From the NCBI RefSeq assembly GCF_003002025.1, contig NZ_PVZB01000002.1:310001-374000 (forward strand): a stretch of 64,000 nt of DNA, in the 5' to 3' direction. Both the position numbers and the translations under genes were made by a program. The notes beneath the pieces are model-generated. The model was not told where the DNA came from, searched no databases, and saw only the letters and a program-made list of their open reading frames with translations. Origin of the DNA: Paraburkholderia sp. BL25I1N1. Lineage in GTDB: Bacteria; Pseudomonadota; Gammaproteobacteria; Burkholderiales; Burkholderiaceae. This document shows positions 47,413-56,852 of the stretch, one piece after another; position 1 is the first letter of the stretch; every line of letters begins with the position of its first letter.

Positions 47413-48429
47413 ATGAACCTGCAACGATTCCCTCGCTACCCGCTGACCTTTGGGCCGACGCCGATCCAGCCGCTCAAGCGCCTGAGCGACCACCTCGGCG
47501 GCAAAGTGCATCTGTATGCGAAGCGCGAAGACTGCAACAGCGGCTTTGCGTTCGGCGGCAACAAGACGCGCAAGCTCGAATATCTGATTCCCGAAGCGCT
47601 CGCGCAGGGTTGCGACACGCTCGTGTCGATCGGCGGGATCCAGTCGAACCAGACGCGCCAGGTGGCGGCCGTGGCGGCGCATCTGGGCATGAAGTGCGTG
47701 CTGGTGCAGGAGAACTGGGTCAACTATTCGGACGCGGTCTACGACCGGGTCGGCAACATCCAGATGTCGCGCATTCTCGGCGCCGATGTACGCCTCGTCG
47801 CGGATGGTTTCGACATCGGCTTTCGCAGGAGCTGGGAAGATGCGCTGGAAAGCGTGCGGGCCGCCGGCGGCAAGCCGTATGCCATTCCGGCCGGCTGCTC
47901 CGACCATCCGCTCGGCGGGCTCGGCTTTGTCGGCTTCGCCGAGGAGGTTCGCCAGCAGGAAGCTGAACTGGGCTTCAAGTTCGACTATATCGTCGTGTGT
48001 TCCGTGACCGGCAGCACGCAGGCCGGCATGGTGGTGGGTTTCGCCGATGACGGCCGCGCCGAGCGTGTAATCGGTATCGACGCGTCGGCCAAGCCCGTGC
48101 AGACGCGCGACCAGATCACCCGCATCGCGAAGCAAACCGCCGAACAGGTCGGGCTCGGACGCGATATCACCAGCAAGGACGTGGTGCTCGACGAGCGCTT
48201 CGGCGGCCCGGAATACGGCTTGCCGAATGACGGCACGCTGGAAGCGATCCGTCTGTGCGCGCGCCTGGAAGGCGTGCTGACCGATCCCGTCTACGAAGGC
48301 AAATCCATGCACGGCATGATCGAGATGGTGCGCAACGGCGAATTCCCCGCAGGTTCGCGCGTGTTGTACGCGCACCTCGGCGGCGTGCCGGCGTTGAATG
48401 GCTACAGTTTTATGTTCCGCAACGGCTAA
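47413..48429 (+). CDS. acdS: 1-aminocyclopropane-1-carboxylate (ACC) deaminase
   Basis: PLP enzyme of 338 residues cleaving ACC, the plant ethylene precursor, to 2-oxobutyrate and ammonia. Every residue used to tell true ACC deaminases from D-cysteine desulfhydrases is in place: Lys51 (FGGNKTRK), Tyr268 (GGPEYGLP), Tyr294 and Glu295 (DPVYEGKS) and Leu322 (YAHLGGVP). Regulation is probably by the divergent acdR. The last 4 bp overlap the convergent LysR gene. Strong indicator of a plant-associated life style. Confidence 0.97.
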   Translation: MNLQRFPRYPLTFGPTPIQPLKRLSDHLGGKVHLYAKREDCNSGFAFGGNKTRKLEYLIPEALAQGCDTLVSIGGIQSNQTRQVAAVAAHLGMKCVLVQENWVNYSDAVYDRVGNIQMSRILGADVRLVADGFDIGFRRSWEDALESVRAAGGKPYAIPAGCSDHPLGGLGFVGFAEEVRQQEAELGFKFDYIVVCSVTGSTQAGMVVGFADDGRAERVIGIDASAKPVQTRDQITRIAKQTAEQVGLGRDITSKDVVLDERFGGPEYGLPNDGTLEAIRLCARLEGVLTDPVYEGKSMHGMIEMVRNGEFPAGSRVLYAHLGGVPALNGYSFMFRNG

Positions 48430-49325
48430 ACCAGGCGCTTTCTCAAGTGCTCCCTCAAGAATTCCACGAACGCCCGGATCGTGAGGGAGCTTTGCCTGTG
48501 CTGCGGATACACCGCGTAGACGCTCGTGGCGGCAGGCAGGAATGCCTCGAGCACCGGCACGAGCTGACCGCTTTTGAGCGCATCGGCGACGATAAAATCA
48601 GGAAGCCGAACAATCCCGAGGCCCGCGACGGCCGCATCGCGCACCAGCTCACCATTGTTGGCGCGCAACGGCCCGTGGACCTCGACGCCTTTCGTCACGC
48701 CATCGACGACGAACTCCCAGCTCACCGCGCCGCCGTGCCCATATAACAGACACGAATGGCGCGTCAGGTCGGCGGGCACCTTGGGCGCACCGCGGCGTCG
48801 CGCATAACCGGGACTACAGCAGGCCACCATGCGGATATCCACGAGCTTCTGCCCGATCAGCGTGGAATCCGGCAAGCTGCCAATCCGGATCGTCATGTCG
48901 AAGCCTTCGCCGACCACATCCACCGTGCGGTCGCTCAATTCCATCTCGAAGCGCACGTCGCCGTGCTCGCGCAGAAACATCGCCACGAGCGGCGACAGAT
49001 GCGCCATGCCGAACGACATGGGCGCGCTCACGCGCAGCAGCCCGCGCGGCCCGGCGCGACGCAGCGACATGGCCTGCTCGGCGTCTTCCACTTCGCTGAG
49101 GATGCGTCTGGCGCGCTCGTAAAACTCCTGCCCGAGGTCGGTCACCGCCAGCTTGCGCGTATTGCGGATCAGCAACTGCACGCCGAGCGTTTCCTCCAGC
49201 GCCATCACCCGGCGGCTGACGAACTGCTTCGACAGCGACAGGCGGTTGGCGGCGGCCGTGAAGTTGTGCGCGTCCACCGTGGCGACGAAAATCCGCATGT
49301 CATCGAGCTGCATCTTATTGTCCAC
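48426..49325 (-). CDS. LysR-family regulator divergent from pirin
   Basis: A 299-residue LysR-type protein with [23 protein letters not shown] and effector domain ([19 protein letters not shown], typical of the DmlR/AaeR-like subgroup). It is divergent from the pirin gene over 119 bp and is the likely regulator of pirin-doxX; members of this subgroup often respond to quinones or aromatic compounds. Its stop codon overlaps the end of acdS by 4 bp on the other strand. Confidence 0.9.
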   Translation of the reverse strand: MDNKMQLDDMRIFVATVDAHNFTAAANRLSLSKQFVSRRVMALEETLGVQLLIRNTRKLAVTDLGQEFYERARRILSEVEDAEQAMSLRRAGPRGLLRVSAPMSFGMAHLSPLVAMFLREHGDVRFEMELSDRTVDVVGEGFDMTIRIGSLPDSTLIGQKLVDIRMVACCSPGYARRRGAPKVPADLTRHSCLLYGHGGAVSWEFVVDGVTKGVEVHGPLRANNGELVRDAAVAGLGIVRLPDFIVADALKSGQLVPVLEAFLPAATSVYAVYPQHRQSSLTIRAFVEFLREHLRKRLV

Positions 49326-49360
49326 TCCACAGTGACAGTGTTTCCGATTCCATGGCGATT

Positions 49361-49370
49361 ATACCGGTAT
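49361..49370. promoter_or_regulatory. ATACCGGTAT palindrome in the LysR-pirin gap
   Basis: A 10-bp perfect palindrome, 35 bp from the LysR start and 75 bp from the pirin start; possible regulator half-site pair. Short palindromes of this size can occur by chance. Confidence 0.3.
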
Positions 49371-49444
49371 GGATTGACCTACACTCTCATTCATGGATCG
49401 CGGACAAACATCTGGCCGGATCGCACAACCCAAGGAGAAAAAAG

Positions 49445-50170
49445 ATGCTTGAAATCAGACACGCCAATCAACGCGGCCGCGCGGAGCACGGCTGGCTCAG
49501 CTCGCGTCATACGTTTTCCTTCGCTAGCTATCACGATCCCAAGCAAAACGGCTTTTCCGACCTGCTCGTGATCAACGACGACCGCGTTGCCCCGGCGCAA
49601 GGCTTCGGCAAGCACCCGCACCGCGACATGGAAATCTTTTCGTACGTGCTGGAAGGCGCGTTGGAGCACAAGGACACGATGGGCACCGGCTCGGTGATCC
49701 TGCCCGGCGACATCCAGTTGATGAGCGCGGGAACCGGTGTCGCGCACAGCGAATACAACCATTCGAAGAGCGACCCGGTGCACTTCCTGCAAATCTGGAT
49801 CGCGCCGGGGAAAAAAGGTACGACGCCGCGTTATCAGCAGCGTCACTTCGGCGCGGACCAGAAGCGCGGTGTACTGCGCCTCGTGCTCTCGCCGGATGGC
49901 GCAGACGATTCGCTGACCGTGCAACAGGACGCGCGGATCTATGCCGGTCTCTTCGACGGCGACGAAACGGCGCGGCTCGAACTGGCGAGCGATCGCTATG
50001 CGTATGTCCACGTGGCGCGCGGCAGCGTGACTGTGAACGGCGTCGAGTTCAAGGAAGGCGATGGTGCGCGTGTGCGCGGCGAAGAAGCGCTAACCTTCAC
50101 GCAAGGCCACGACGCGGAAGTTCTCGTGTTCGACTTGCGCAACATCGAGACGTCGGAGTTGTGGGCTTGA
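49445..50170 (+). CDS. Pirin-family protein (YhaK-like quercetinase fold)
   Basis: A 241-residue bicupin. The N-terminal cupin shows the metal site in GFGKHPHRDMEIFSYVLEGALEHKD and MSAGTGVAHSEYNHS; the C-terminal half is the second cupin. Start ATG 49445 has AAGGAGA upstream. Bacterial pirins of this group may have quercetin 2,3-dioxygenase activity or act as redox-sensitive regulators. It is followed by a terminator-like hairpin and doxX, a common pair. Confidence 0.92.
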   Translation: MLEIRHANQRGRAEHGWLSSRHTFSFASYHDPKQNGFSDLLVINDDRVAPAQGFGKHPHRDMEIFSYVLEGALEHKDTMGTGSVILPGDIQLMSAGTGVAHSEYNHSKSDPVHFLQIWIAPGKKGTTPRYQQRHFGADQKRGVLRLVLSPDGADDSLTVQQDARIYAGLFDGDETARLELASDRYAYVHVARGSVTVNGVEFKEGDGARVRGEEALTFTQGHDAEVLVFDLRNIETSELWA

Positions 50171-50192
50171 ACGGCCGAATGAGCTAAATACG

Positions 50193-50230
50193 GGCTCGCC
50201 GGAAACAAGCCGGCGAGCCACTTTCTTCCT
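50193..50230 (+). terminator. Probable terminator after pirin
   Basis: A perfect 10-bp stem (GGCTCGCCGG / CCGGCGAGCC) with a 7-nt loop, followed by the T-rich ACTTTCTTCCT. It lies between pirin and doxX, so doxX may have partial read-through or its own promoter. Confidence 0.6.
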
Positions 50231-50250
50231 ACTCTGTTGAGATAAAAATC

Positions 50251-50664
50251 ATGCGTTATACGCTATTTGAAAATCAGAAAGACGCGGTCATCCTCGTCGC
50301 CCGCGTTCTGTTGATGGTGCTGTTCGTCATGTTCGGCTGGTCGAAGCTCACCGGTTTTTCCGGCACCGTGGCTTATATGACGTCGAGCGGCGCGCCGGTG
50401 CCTGAGTTGTCGGCGGTGATCGCCGTGGTGATGGAGCTCGTCGTCGGCATCGCGCTGCTGGTCGGATTCTTTACGCGGCCGCTTGCGTTGCTGCTCGCGA
50501 TTTATACGCTCGGCACCGCGTTCATTGGCCATCATTACTGGAACATGACCGGCGCGGTGCAGTACGACAATATGATTCACTTCTACAAGAACATCAGCAT
50601 TATCGGCGGACTGTTGCTGCTGTGTGTGACGGGCGCCGGGAAGTATTCGATCGATCGGCGTTGA
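50251..50664 (+). CDS. DoxX-family inner-membrane protein
   Basis: A 137-residue protein with four membrane helices. Family blocks are LLMVLFVMFGWSKLTGF and ELVVGIALLVGFFTRPLALLLAIYTLGTAFIGH, and the C-terminal YKNISIIGGLLLL. DoxX-type proteins are linked to redox or thiosulfate/quinone chemistry but the exact role is unsettled. Neighbouring pirin gene suggests a shared oxidative-stress role. Confidence 0.9.
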   Translation: MRYTLFENQKDAVILVARVLLMVLFVMFGWSKLTGFSGTVAYMTSSGAPVPELSAVIAVVMELVVGIALLVGFFTRPLALLLAIYTLGTAFIGHHYWNMTGAVQYDNMIHFYKNISIIGGLLLLCVTGAGKYSIDRR

Positions 50665-50745
50665 GGCTGCTGTCTTGCGCGGAGCGGTGCGGGCGGTACG
50701 TCAGAAAGAAAGCCGCCCGGCTTGATGCCGGGCGATGTCAAGCGT

Positions 50746-50775
50746 AAACAAAAACGGCGGCCCAAAGGCCGCCGT
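50746..50775 (-). terminator. Rho-independent terminator after ahpF
   Basis: Read leftward: stem ACGGCGGCC / GGCCGCCGT with a 4-nt loop followed by TTTTTG, 26 bp past the ahpF stop codon. A second dyad (GCCCGGC-TTGAT-GCCGGGC) lies at 50715-50733, after doxX. Confidence 0.85.
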
Positions 50776-50801
50776 CCACTTCCACTACTCACACCACTGC
50801 A

Positions 50802-52394
50802 TTAAACCGCTACTGCAACTTCAGCTTCACCAACCACTTCCACTTCTTCACTATTGCGGATCAGGTGATCGAACGCGGAAAGCGATGCCTTCGCGCCTTC
50901 GCCCACGGCGATCACGATCTGCTTGAACGGCACGGTGGTCACGTCACCGGCGGCGAACACGCCCGGCACCGACGTCGCGCCGCGTGCATCCACGACGATC
51001 TCGCCGTGCTTCGACAACTCGACCGTGCCCTTGAGCCATTCAGTGTTCGGCACGAGACCGATCTGCACGAACACGCCTTCCAGTTCGATCTGCTTCACTT
51101 CGCCCGAACGCAGATCCTTGTAGACCAGACCGTTGACCTTCTTGCCGTCGCCGGTGATTTCCGTGGTTTGGGCCTGCGTGATGACGGTCACATTCGCGAG
51201 GCTGCGCAGCTTGCGTTGCAGCACTTCGTCGGCACGCAGCGTGGCGCCGAACTCGAACAGCGTCACTTCGCGCACGATACCCGCCAGATCGATCGCCGCT
51301 TCAACACCGGAATTGCCACCGCCGATCACGGCGACGCGCTTGCCCTTGAACAACGGACCATCGCAGTGCGGGCAGTACGCCACGCCATGATTGCGGTACT
51401 CGCGTTCGCCCGGCACGTTGATTTCGCGCCAGCGCGCGCCCGTCGCCAGAATGATCGTTTTGGCCTTGAGCACCGCGCCGTTGGCCAGACGCACTTCGTT
51501 GATGCGGCCCGGGATCAGCGCTTCTGCACGCTGTACGTCCATGATGTCGACTTCATAAGTCTTCACGTGCTGCTCGAGCGCCGTGGCGAACTTCGGCCCC
51601 TCGGTTTCCGTCACGGAAACGAAGTTTTCGATCGCCAGCGTATCCAGCACCTGACCGCCGAAGCGCTCCGCCACCACGCCCGTCGCGATACCCTTGCGCG
51701 CCGAGTAGATCGCCGCAGCCGCGCCCGCAGGGCCGCCGCCGACGATCAGCGTATCGAACACCGGCTTCTTTTCCAGTTCCTTCGCGGCACGTGCCCCGGC
51801 GTTGGTGTCGAGCTTCGCGAGGATTTCCTTCACGCCGCTGCGGCCCTGGCCGAACACTTCGCCGTTCATGAACATGGTCGGTACCGCCATGATCTGGCGC
51901 GCTTCGACTTCATTCTGGAACAGCGCGCCGTCGATCGCCACGTGACGGATGCGCGGATTGATCAGCGCCATCACGTTCAGTGCCTGGACGACTTCCGGGC
52001 AGTTCTGGCATGACAGCGAAAAATAGGTTTCAAATTGATAGTCGCCGTCGAGATTGCGGATCTGTTCGATCACGGCGTCTTCGAGCTTGACCGGATGGCC
52101 GCCCACCTGCAACAACGCCAGCACGAGCGACGTGAACTCATGACCCATCGGAATGCCGGCGAAACGGATGCCCGTGTCCTTGCCCGGCTCGCCGATCGAA
52201 AACGAGGGCTTACGCTCGGCGTCGCCACGACGCTCGATCACGTTGACGCGTTCCGACAACGTCGCAATATCGTTCAGCAATGCCAGCAGCTCTTGCGATT
52301 TTGCGCTGTCGTCGAGCGACGCGACGATCTCGATAGGCCTGCTAACCTTTTCGAGGTACGTTTTCAACTGAGTCTTGAGATTGGCATCAAGCAT
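50802..52394 (-). CDS. ahpF: Alkyl hydroperoxide reductase subunit F
   Basis: A 530-residue flavoprotein that passes NADH electrons to AhpC. The N-terminal double-thioredoxin domain has the CXXC in [10 protein letters not shown]; the FAD/NADH part has [20 protein letters not shown], the redox centre [31 protein letters not shown] and [16 protein letters not shown]. Length and layout are typical. It follows ahpC with a 150-bp gap holding an inverted repeat, so the two may be expressed at different levels. Confidence 0.97.
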   Translation of the reverse strand: MLDANLKTQLKTYLEKVSRPIEIVASLDDSAKSQELLALLNDIATLSERVNVIERRGDAERKPSFSIGEPGKDTGIRFAGIPMGHEFTSLVLALLQVGGHPVKLEDAVIEQIRNLDGDYQFETYFSLSCQNCPEVVQALNVMALINPRIRHVAIDGALFQNEVEARQIMAVPTMFMNGEVFGQGRSGVKEILAKLDTNAGARAAKELEKKPVFDTLIVGGGPAGAAAAIYSARKGIATGVVAERFGGQVLDTLAIENFVSVTETEGPKFATALEQHVKTYEVDIMDVQRAEALIPGRINEVRLANGAVLKAKTIILATGARWREINVPGEREYRNHGVAYCPHCDGPLFKGKRVAVIGGGNSGVEAAIDLAGIVREVTLFEFGATLRADEVLQRKLRSLANVTVITQAQTTEITGDGKKVNGLVYKDLRSGEVKQIELEGVFVQIGLVPNTEWLKGTVELSKHGEIVVDARGATSVPGVFAAGDVTTVPFKQIVIAVGEGAKASLSAFDHLIRNSEEVEVVGEAEVAVAV

Positions 52395-52470
52395 GGCTAT
52401 TCGATTCCGTGGCGATGGTGTTGGGTTCCCGGCGCCGCACGCGCCGGTTAGAGCGCGCGAGGTCCGGGGA

Positions 52471-52500
52471 CGTGCGGATCACTGTGAAAAGCGATCCGCA
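52471..52500. repeat. Inverted repeat in the ahpC-ahpF gap
   Basis: GTGCGGATC and GATCCGCAC (9 bp, perfect) flank a 12-nt A-rich loop. Read leftward it lacks a T tract. It may stabilise the ahpC message or attenuate ahpF. Confidence 0.5.
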
Positions 52501-52544
52501 CGCTGATGCGCCGCGAGGCGCCGACTGCGAAAGGTCGTGAGACC

Positions 52545-53108
52545 TTAGATCTTGCCGATCAGGTCGAGCGACGGGGTCAGCGTTTCTGCACCCGGCGTCC
52601 ACTTGGCGGGGCAGACTTCACCCGGGTGAGCCGCGATGTATTGCGCAGCTTGCACCTTGCGCAGCAGTTCGCCTGCGTCACGGCCAATGCCGTTGTCGTG
52701 AATTTCGGCCAGCTTGATTTCGCCTTCCGGGTTGATCACGAACGTGCCGCGCAGTGCCAGGCCTTCTTCTTCGATCAGCACGTCGAAGTTGCGCGAGATT
52801 GCCAGCGTCGGGTCAGCGATCATCGGGTACTTGATCTTCTGGATCGTGTCCGACGTGTCGTGCCATGCCTTGTGCGTGAAGTGCGTATCGGTCGACACGC
52901 TGTAGATTTCGACGCCGAGCTTCTTGAATTCGGCGTAACGATCGGCCAGGTCGCCCAGTTCGGTCGGGCACACGAAGGTGAAGTCAGCCGGGTAGAAAAC
53001 GAACACCGACCACTTGCCCTTCAGGCTTTCTTCCGTGACGGTCTGAAAATCGCCATTGTGATAAGCCTGCGCCTTGAACGGTTTGACTTGACTGTTGATG
53101 ATCGGCAT
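52545..53108 (-). CDS. ahpC: Alkyl hydroperoxide reductase subunit C (2-Cys peroxiredoxin)
   Basis: A 187-residue typical 2-Cys peroxiredoxin reducing peroxides and peroxynitrite. Peroxidatic Cys47 is in DFTFVCPTE and resolving Cys166 in GEVCPAKW. The start [16 protein letters not shown] is the enterobacterial-type AhpC opening. Its promoter region contains an OxyR-like motif. AhpF, its reductase, is encoded directly downstream. Confidence 0.97.
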   Translation of the reverse strand: MPIINSQVKPFKAQAYHNGDFQTVTEESLKGKWSVFVFYPADFTFVCPTELGDLADRYAEFKKLGVEIYSVSTDTHFTHKAWHDTSDTIQKIKYPMIADPTLAISRNFDVLIEEEGLALRGTFVINPEGEIKLAEIHDNGIGRDAGELLRKVQAAQYIAAHPGEVCPAKWTPGAETLTPSLDLIGKI

Positions 53109-53177
53109 TTTGCTGAGTCCTCTTTCGGAGTGGTTGGAAAGTGGAGTCAGTATGTCAGACGACGCTTAATAGGTAAA

Positions 53178-53214
53178 GCAGAGTGTTTTAATAACGACGA
53201 TAGTCTGACGCTAT
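53178..53214. promoter_or_regulatory. OxyR-like binding site upstream of ahpC
   Basis: ATAG (53200) - 7 bp - CTAT (53211) is a perfect half of the OxyR consensus ATAG-N7-CTAT-N7-ATAG-N7-CTAT. The other half, in correct spacing, is weaker (GCAG at 53178 and TAAT at 53189). It is 70-106 bp from the ahpC start. No oxyR gene is in the window. Confidence 0.6.
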
Positions 53215-53222
53215 TTATCTCG

Positions 53223-55274
53223 CTACTCCTGCCTATCACGCCGTGGGTCAGCCTTCAGAAGCCGCCAGAGGGTAGTACGGCCGATTCCCAGCGCCCGGCT
53301 CGCCGCGGCGCGGTTGCCGCCAGCCTGTTCGAGGGCGTGGAGCACGTCCTCGCGGTTCGGACTGATGCGGCTCAGGGCGGGCTCGGCGGCGGCGTTTGCT
53401 GGATTCGCGCCGCCGTTCGTGCCGCTTATGCCGCTTACACTCGCCTTGGCGGTCCCCGCCCGCTCCATGCGCCCGAATTCCGGAAACATCGCCTGCCAAT
53501 CCTGACCGGCAACGCCCGCTGCATCGCCGAGATAGATCGCGGCGCGCGTCAACAGATTTTCCAGCTCCCGCACATTGCCGGGCCACGCGTAGTGTTCGAA
53601 CAGGGGCGCGAGAAACGCCAGCACCCGCTCGAGCGCGCGTTCCGACAAGCCATACTCGATCGCACTGCGGCTTAACAAGTGACGCGCCAGTTGCGGCACA
53701 TCGTCACGCCGTTCGCGCAGCGACGGCAATTTTAACTGAAGCAGGTTCAGACGAAAATACAGATCCGCGCGAAACGCGCCCTGCTCGACCAGCACGTGCA
53801 GATCGCGGTGCGTGGCGGCGATCACCCGCACGTCGACCGGCGTGGCGCGCCCCGAGCCGAGCTTCATCACCTCGCGCTCCTGCAGAACCCGCAACAGGCG
53901 GCTTTGCAGCGCCGCCGGCATTTCGCCGATTTCGTCGAGGAAAATCGTCCCCGTATGGGCGATTTCGAACAGCCCTGGCTTGCCGCCGCGCCGCGCGCCC
54001 GTGAATGCGCCCTCCTCATGACCGAACAGTTCGCTTTCGATCAGGCCCTCGGGCAACGCCGCGCAGTTGAACGCGACGAACGGATTGCCGCGCCGCCGGC
54101 TCGCGTTGTGGATGCCTTGCGCGACCAACTCCTTGCCGGTGCCGCTTTCGCCGCTCAGGAGCACGGTGGCGTCGTGCGCGGCACCGGCGCGCGCCAGCCG
54201 CCGCACGCGCTCGAGCGCCGCCGAGTTGCCGATCAGATCGTCCAGCCGATGCCGCGCGACCAGATGCTTCGGGCGCTGGCTGGTGCGCAGCGAGCGGTCG
54301 ATCCGCTGCGCGACCAGCGCGTCCTGCAAGGTCACCACGGAGCCGGAGCGCACGCCCTGCTCCACGATCGGCACGCAATTGACGATCAGCGCGCGGCCGC
54401 CGATCTGCTCGATACGCTCCTCGATCGGCAGGTCGTGTTCGAGCGTCTCACGCAACAGCGGCCCGACGGCGCGCTCGACTTGCGCGGGCACGTCCTGCTC
54501 GCGGTCCAGACCCAGCAGGTCGAGCATGGCGGGATTGACGGCCTCGACCTGGCCGGCGTCGTCGAAAGCGGCGACGCCGTCGCGTAGATGCGCCACGATC
54601 GTGTTCAGGCGCACGCGCTTCGATTCCTTCTGGCGGCTCACGCGCGCCAGTTCGACCGAGCGCTCGAACGCTTCTTCGACGGCGCCGAGCGAATACAGGA
54701 AAACACTCGCGAGGCCGGCCTGCTGGGCGAAGTCGCACGCCATGCCGGGCCCGATGATGACGCTGCAGCCTTCGGCCGCGAGGCTGTCGACCGCGAGCCG
54801 CACTTCGTCGATCGAACGGTAGGCGCGCTGCTTCAGGCTGACTTTCAGCCACGCGCTCAGGTCGGCTAGTTCGTGCGAGATCGTTTCGTGCAGCACGAGG
54901 CCGATCTGCGCGTTCGGCCATGTGGTCGTGGCGCGGGTGATCGCGCTGAGTACGTCGAAGCCGTTCACCTTGACCATCACGACCGGTACGTTCAGGTTGT
55001 CGCGCAGGTAAGCGCCGTTCGAGCCGGCGGCGAGCACCACGTCGACGGAGCCTGCGTCCACGTATGCTTGCAAGGCGGTGACCGCGGCGCCGTAGCCCTC
55101 CCGGACGGAGAAGAATTTCGCGCGCCCGGCGTAGCGCGGCGCGACAGTCTCGCAAAGCGATTGCAACCGGCTGATACTCACCAGTGCGATGCCTGGGCGG
55201 CCCGGATCGGGGTTCGCAAGGGACGACGTGAAAGAAGACACCGCGGCGCTCCGGTCTATGTTGAAACGTTCCAT
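53223..55274 (-). CDS. prpR: PrpR, sigma-54-dependent activator of propionate catabolism
   Basis: A 683-residue NtrC-family activator. Residues ~20-190 are the PrpR sensory domain ([21 protein letters not shown]), which binds 2-methylcitrate. Then come a PAS-like region, the AAA+ domain ([15 protein letters not shown]; sigma-54 contact loop [19 protein letters not shown]), and a Fis-type HTH ([21 protein letters not shown]). Start is uncertain: ATG 55274 and ATG 55286 lie inside a palindrome and lack ribosome-binding sites, whereas GTG 55241 has GGAG 7 nt upstream. Divergent from prpB, whose promoter is of the sigma-54 type. Confidence 0.93.
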   Translation of the reverse strand: MERFNIDRSAAVSSFTSSLANPDPGRPGIALVSISRLQSLCETVAPRYAGRAKFFSVREGYGAAVTALQAYVDAGSVDVVLAAGSNGAYLRDNLNVPVVMVKVNGFDVLSAITRATTTWPNAQIGLVLHETISHELADLSAWLKVSLKQRAYRSIDEVRLAVDSLAAEGCSVIIGPGMACDFAQQAGLASVFLYSLGAVEEAFERSVELARVSRQKESKRVRLNTIVAHLRDGVAAFDDAGQVEAVNPAMLDLLGLDREQDVPAQVERAVGPLLRETLEHDLPIEERIEQIGGRALIVNCVPIVEQGVRSGSVVTLQDALVAQRIDRSLRTSQRPKHLVARHRLDDLIGNSAALERVRRLARAGAAHDATVLLSGESGTGKELVAQGIHNASRRRGNPFVAFNCAALPEGLIESELFGHEEGAFTGARRGGKPGLFEIAHTGTIFLDEIGEMPAALQSRLLRVLQEREVMKLGSGRATPVDVRVIAATHRDLHVLVEQGAFRADLYFRLNLLQLKLPSLRERRDDVPQLARHLLSRSAIEYGLSERALERVLAFLAPLFEHYAWPGNVRELENLLTRAAIYLGDAAGVAGQDWQAMFPEFGRMERAGTAKASVSGISGTNGGANPANAAAEPALSRISPNREDVLHALEQAGGNRAAASRALGIGRTTLWRLLKADPRRDRQE

Positions 55275-55285
55275 GGAACGTTTCA
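55262..55285. promoter_or_regulatory. 24-bp perfect palindrome at the prpR start
   Basis: TGAAACGTTCCA joined directly to its own reverse complement. It covers both possible ATG starts of prpR and lies 95 bp upstream of the -24 element of prpB, a fitting distance for an upstream activator site. It is probably the PrpR operator, giving autoregulation if translation starts at GTG 55241. Confidence 0.7.
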
Positions 55286-55378
55286 TGGAACAGTGCGCTC
55301 ATTGTGCCACGAACGCTCGCCCCGCCGCTTGCGGGCTAACTCTCTGATTGTTTGGGGCAAACTGCCTGAACGGAGGAA

Positions 55379-55394
55379 TGGCACGCTTTCTGCC
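55379..55394 (+). promoter_or_regulatory. Sigma-54 (-24/-12) promoter of prpB
   Basis: TGGCACGCTTTCTGCC has GG at 55380-55381 and GC at 55392-55393 with the invariant 10-bp spacing of RpoN promoters. It is 52 bp before the prpB start and matches control by PrpR. Confidence 0.85.
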
Positions 55395-55445
55395 TAATCC
55401 CGCTCGCGACTTTTATCCGACTTTCCTCACAGGAGACACACCGTC

Positions 55446-56327
55446 ATGACCCAATCCGCCGCCCGCCGCGCCGCCTTCCGCGCCAAAGTCAACCAACGCC
55501 AGGGCCTGCTCGTGCCCGGCGCCTTCAATGCGATGAGCGCCCGTGTGATCGAGGACGCCGGCTTCGAGGCGATCTACATCACGGGCGCGGGCGTGACCAA
55601 TATGTCGCTCGGTCTGCCCGACCTCGGCTTCATCGGCCTTGCCGAAGTCGCCGAACATACGGCGCGGATTCGCGACGCGGTCGCGCTGCCGCTGATCGTC
55701 GACGCCGACACCGGCTTCGGCAACGCGCTGAACGTGCGCCAGACGGTGCGCGTGCTGGAGCGCAGCGGCGCCGACGTGATCCAGTTTGAAGACCAGATCA
55801 TGCCGAAGAAATGCGGCCACTTTTCCGGCAAGGAAGTGGTCAGCGTGAGCGAGATGGTTGGCAAAATCCGCGCGGCCGTCGATGCCCGCGAAGACGGCAA
55901 TCTGCAGATCATGGCGCGCACCGACGCGGCCGCGGTCCACGGCATCGAGGACGCGATCGAGCGCGGCCATCGCTTCATCGAGGCCGGCGCCGACATCCTG
56001 TTTATCGAAGCGACCGAGTCGCTCGCCGACATCGAACGTTTGCCGGGGCTGTTCGACAAGCCGCAACTGATCAACATCGTGATCGGCGGCAAGACGCCGG
56101 TGCAATCGCGCGAGGCGCTCGCCAAGCTCGGCTACGGCATCGTGCTGTACGCGAACGCGGCGCTGCAAGGCGCGGTGCTCGGCATGCAGCGCGCGCTCGG
56201 CACGCTGAAGAGCAATGGCCGGCTCGACGAGGACGCCACGCTGGTCGCGCCGTTCAGCGAACGCCAGCGGCTCGTCAACAAGCCGCTGTATGACAAGCTG
56301 GATCGGGAGTACGCCGCGAAAGACTGA
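55446..56327 (+). CDS. prpB: 2-methylisocitrate lyase
   Basis: A 293-residue enzyme of the isocitrate-lyase superfamily that cleaves 2-methylisocitrate to pyruvate and succinate in the methylcitrate cycle. The catalytic loop is MPKKCGHFSGKEVV; VDADTGFGNALNV and FEDQIMPKKCGH bind metal and substrate. AGGAGA precedes ATG 55446. No prpC or acnD/acnA follows within this window, so other cycle genes must be elsewhere. Transcription is from the sigma-54 promoter at 55379. Confidence 0.95.
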   Translation: MTQSAARRAAFRAKVNQRQGLLVPGAFNAMSARVIEDAGFEAIYITGAGVTNMSLGLPDLGFIGLAEVAEHTARIRDAVALPLIVDADTGFGNALNVRQTVRVLERSGADVIQFEDQIMPKKCGHFSGKEVVSVSEMVGKIRAAVDAREDGNLQIMARTDAAAVHGIEDAIERGHRFIEAGADILFIEATESLADIERLPGLFDKPQLINIVIGGKTPVQSREALAKLGYGIVLYANAALQGAVLGMQRALGTLKSNGRLDEDATLVAPFSERQRLVNKPLYDKLDREYAAKD

Positions 56328-56852
56328 GAAGCATGACGAGGACGCTGTGTCCGGTTGATTGGCTCGGCTAGCGGGCTTGCTGCTTTGCCGGCTTTCCGTG
56401 CGCGTGTGGGCTCGACGCGTTGCAGGGGCGCGCGCGGCTTGCGGCCTTGCGGGCTTTCGGCCTTGCGGGCTTTCGGGCTTTCGGGCTTTCGGGCTTACGG
56501 GCTTACGAGCTTACGGGCTTTCAAGCCCACTGACTTGCCGACCTAACAGGCACGCTGCGTGCGCCGCCCGCCGCGCATGCGCGGCACTCGCCGCGGTAGA
56601 CGGTATGGCGCCATTTATTGCGTTAGGATTCAGGGCTGGCGCTCGCTTGCCATCGTCGATGGCTGCGCCGGTGCGCCCCACCCGCGGCCGCGATCCCGTC
56701 GCTCGTCCGCCCCGTCCGGATGCCGGAAACACGTTTTCAAAAGGTAGTAGCAAGAACATGAAGGTCCAACCATCGCGCGTGAAGCGCCGGCACAGCATCG
56801 GCGCTCGAATGCGCTCGCACGACACCGCAAGCCGCCCGACAGGAGCCGCGCA
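56328..56852. other. 525-bp region between prpB and the MFS gene
   Basis: Contains the 9-bp repeat patch listed separately and then ~300 bp of unassigned sequence leading to the MFS gene, whose GGAG ribosome-binding site is at its end. A 165-residue frame spans it but has repeat-driven, Arg/Ala/Gly-rich content and no family resemblance, so I do not call it a gene. The place prpC would usually occupy is here, but no remnant is recognisable. Confidence 0.6.
56436..56524 (+). repeat. 9-bp tandem repeat (GGGCTTTCG/GGGCTTACG), about ten copies
   Basis: The unit GGGCTTTCG and variants (GGCCTTGCG, GGGCTTACG, GAGCTTACG) repeat head to tail downstream of prpB. Such short-unit arrays arise by slippage and can vary in copy number between strains. 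Confidence 0.85.
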
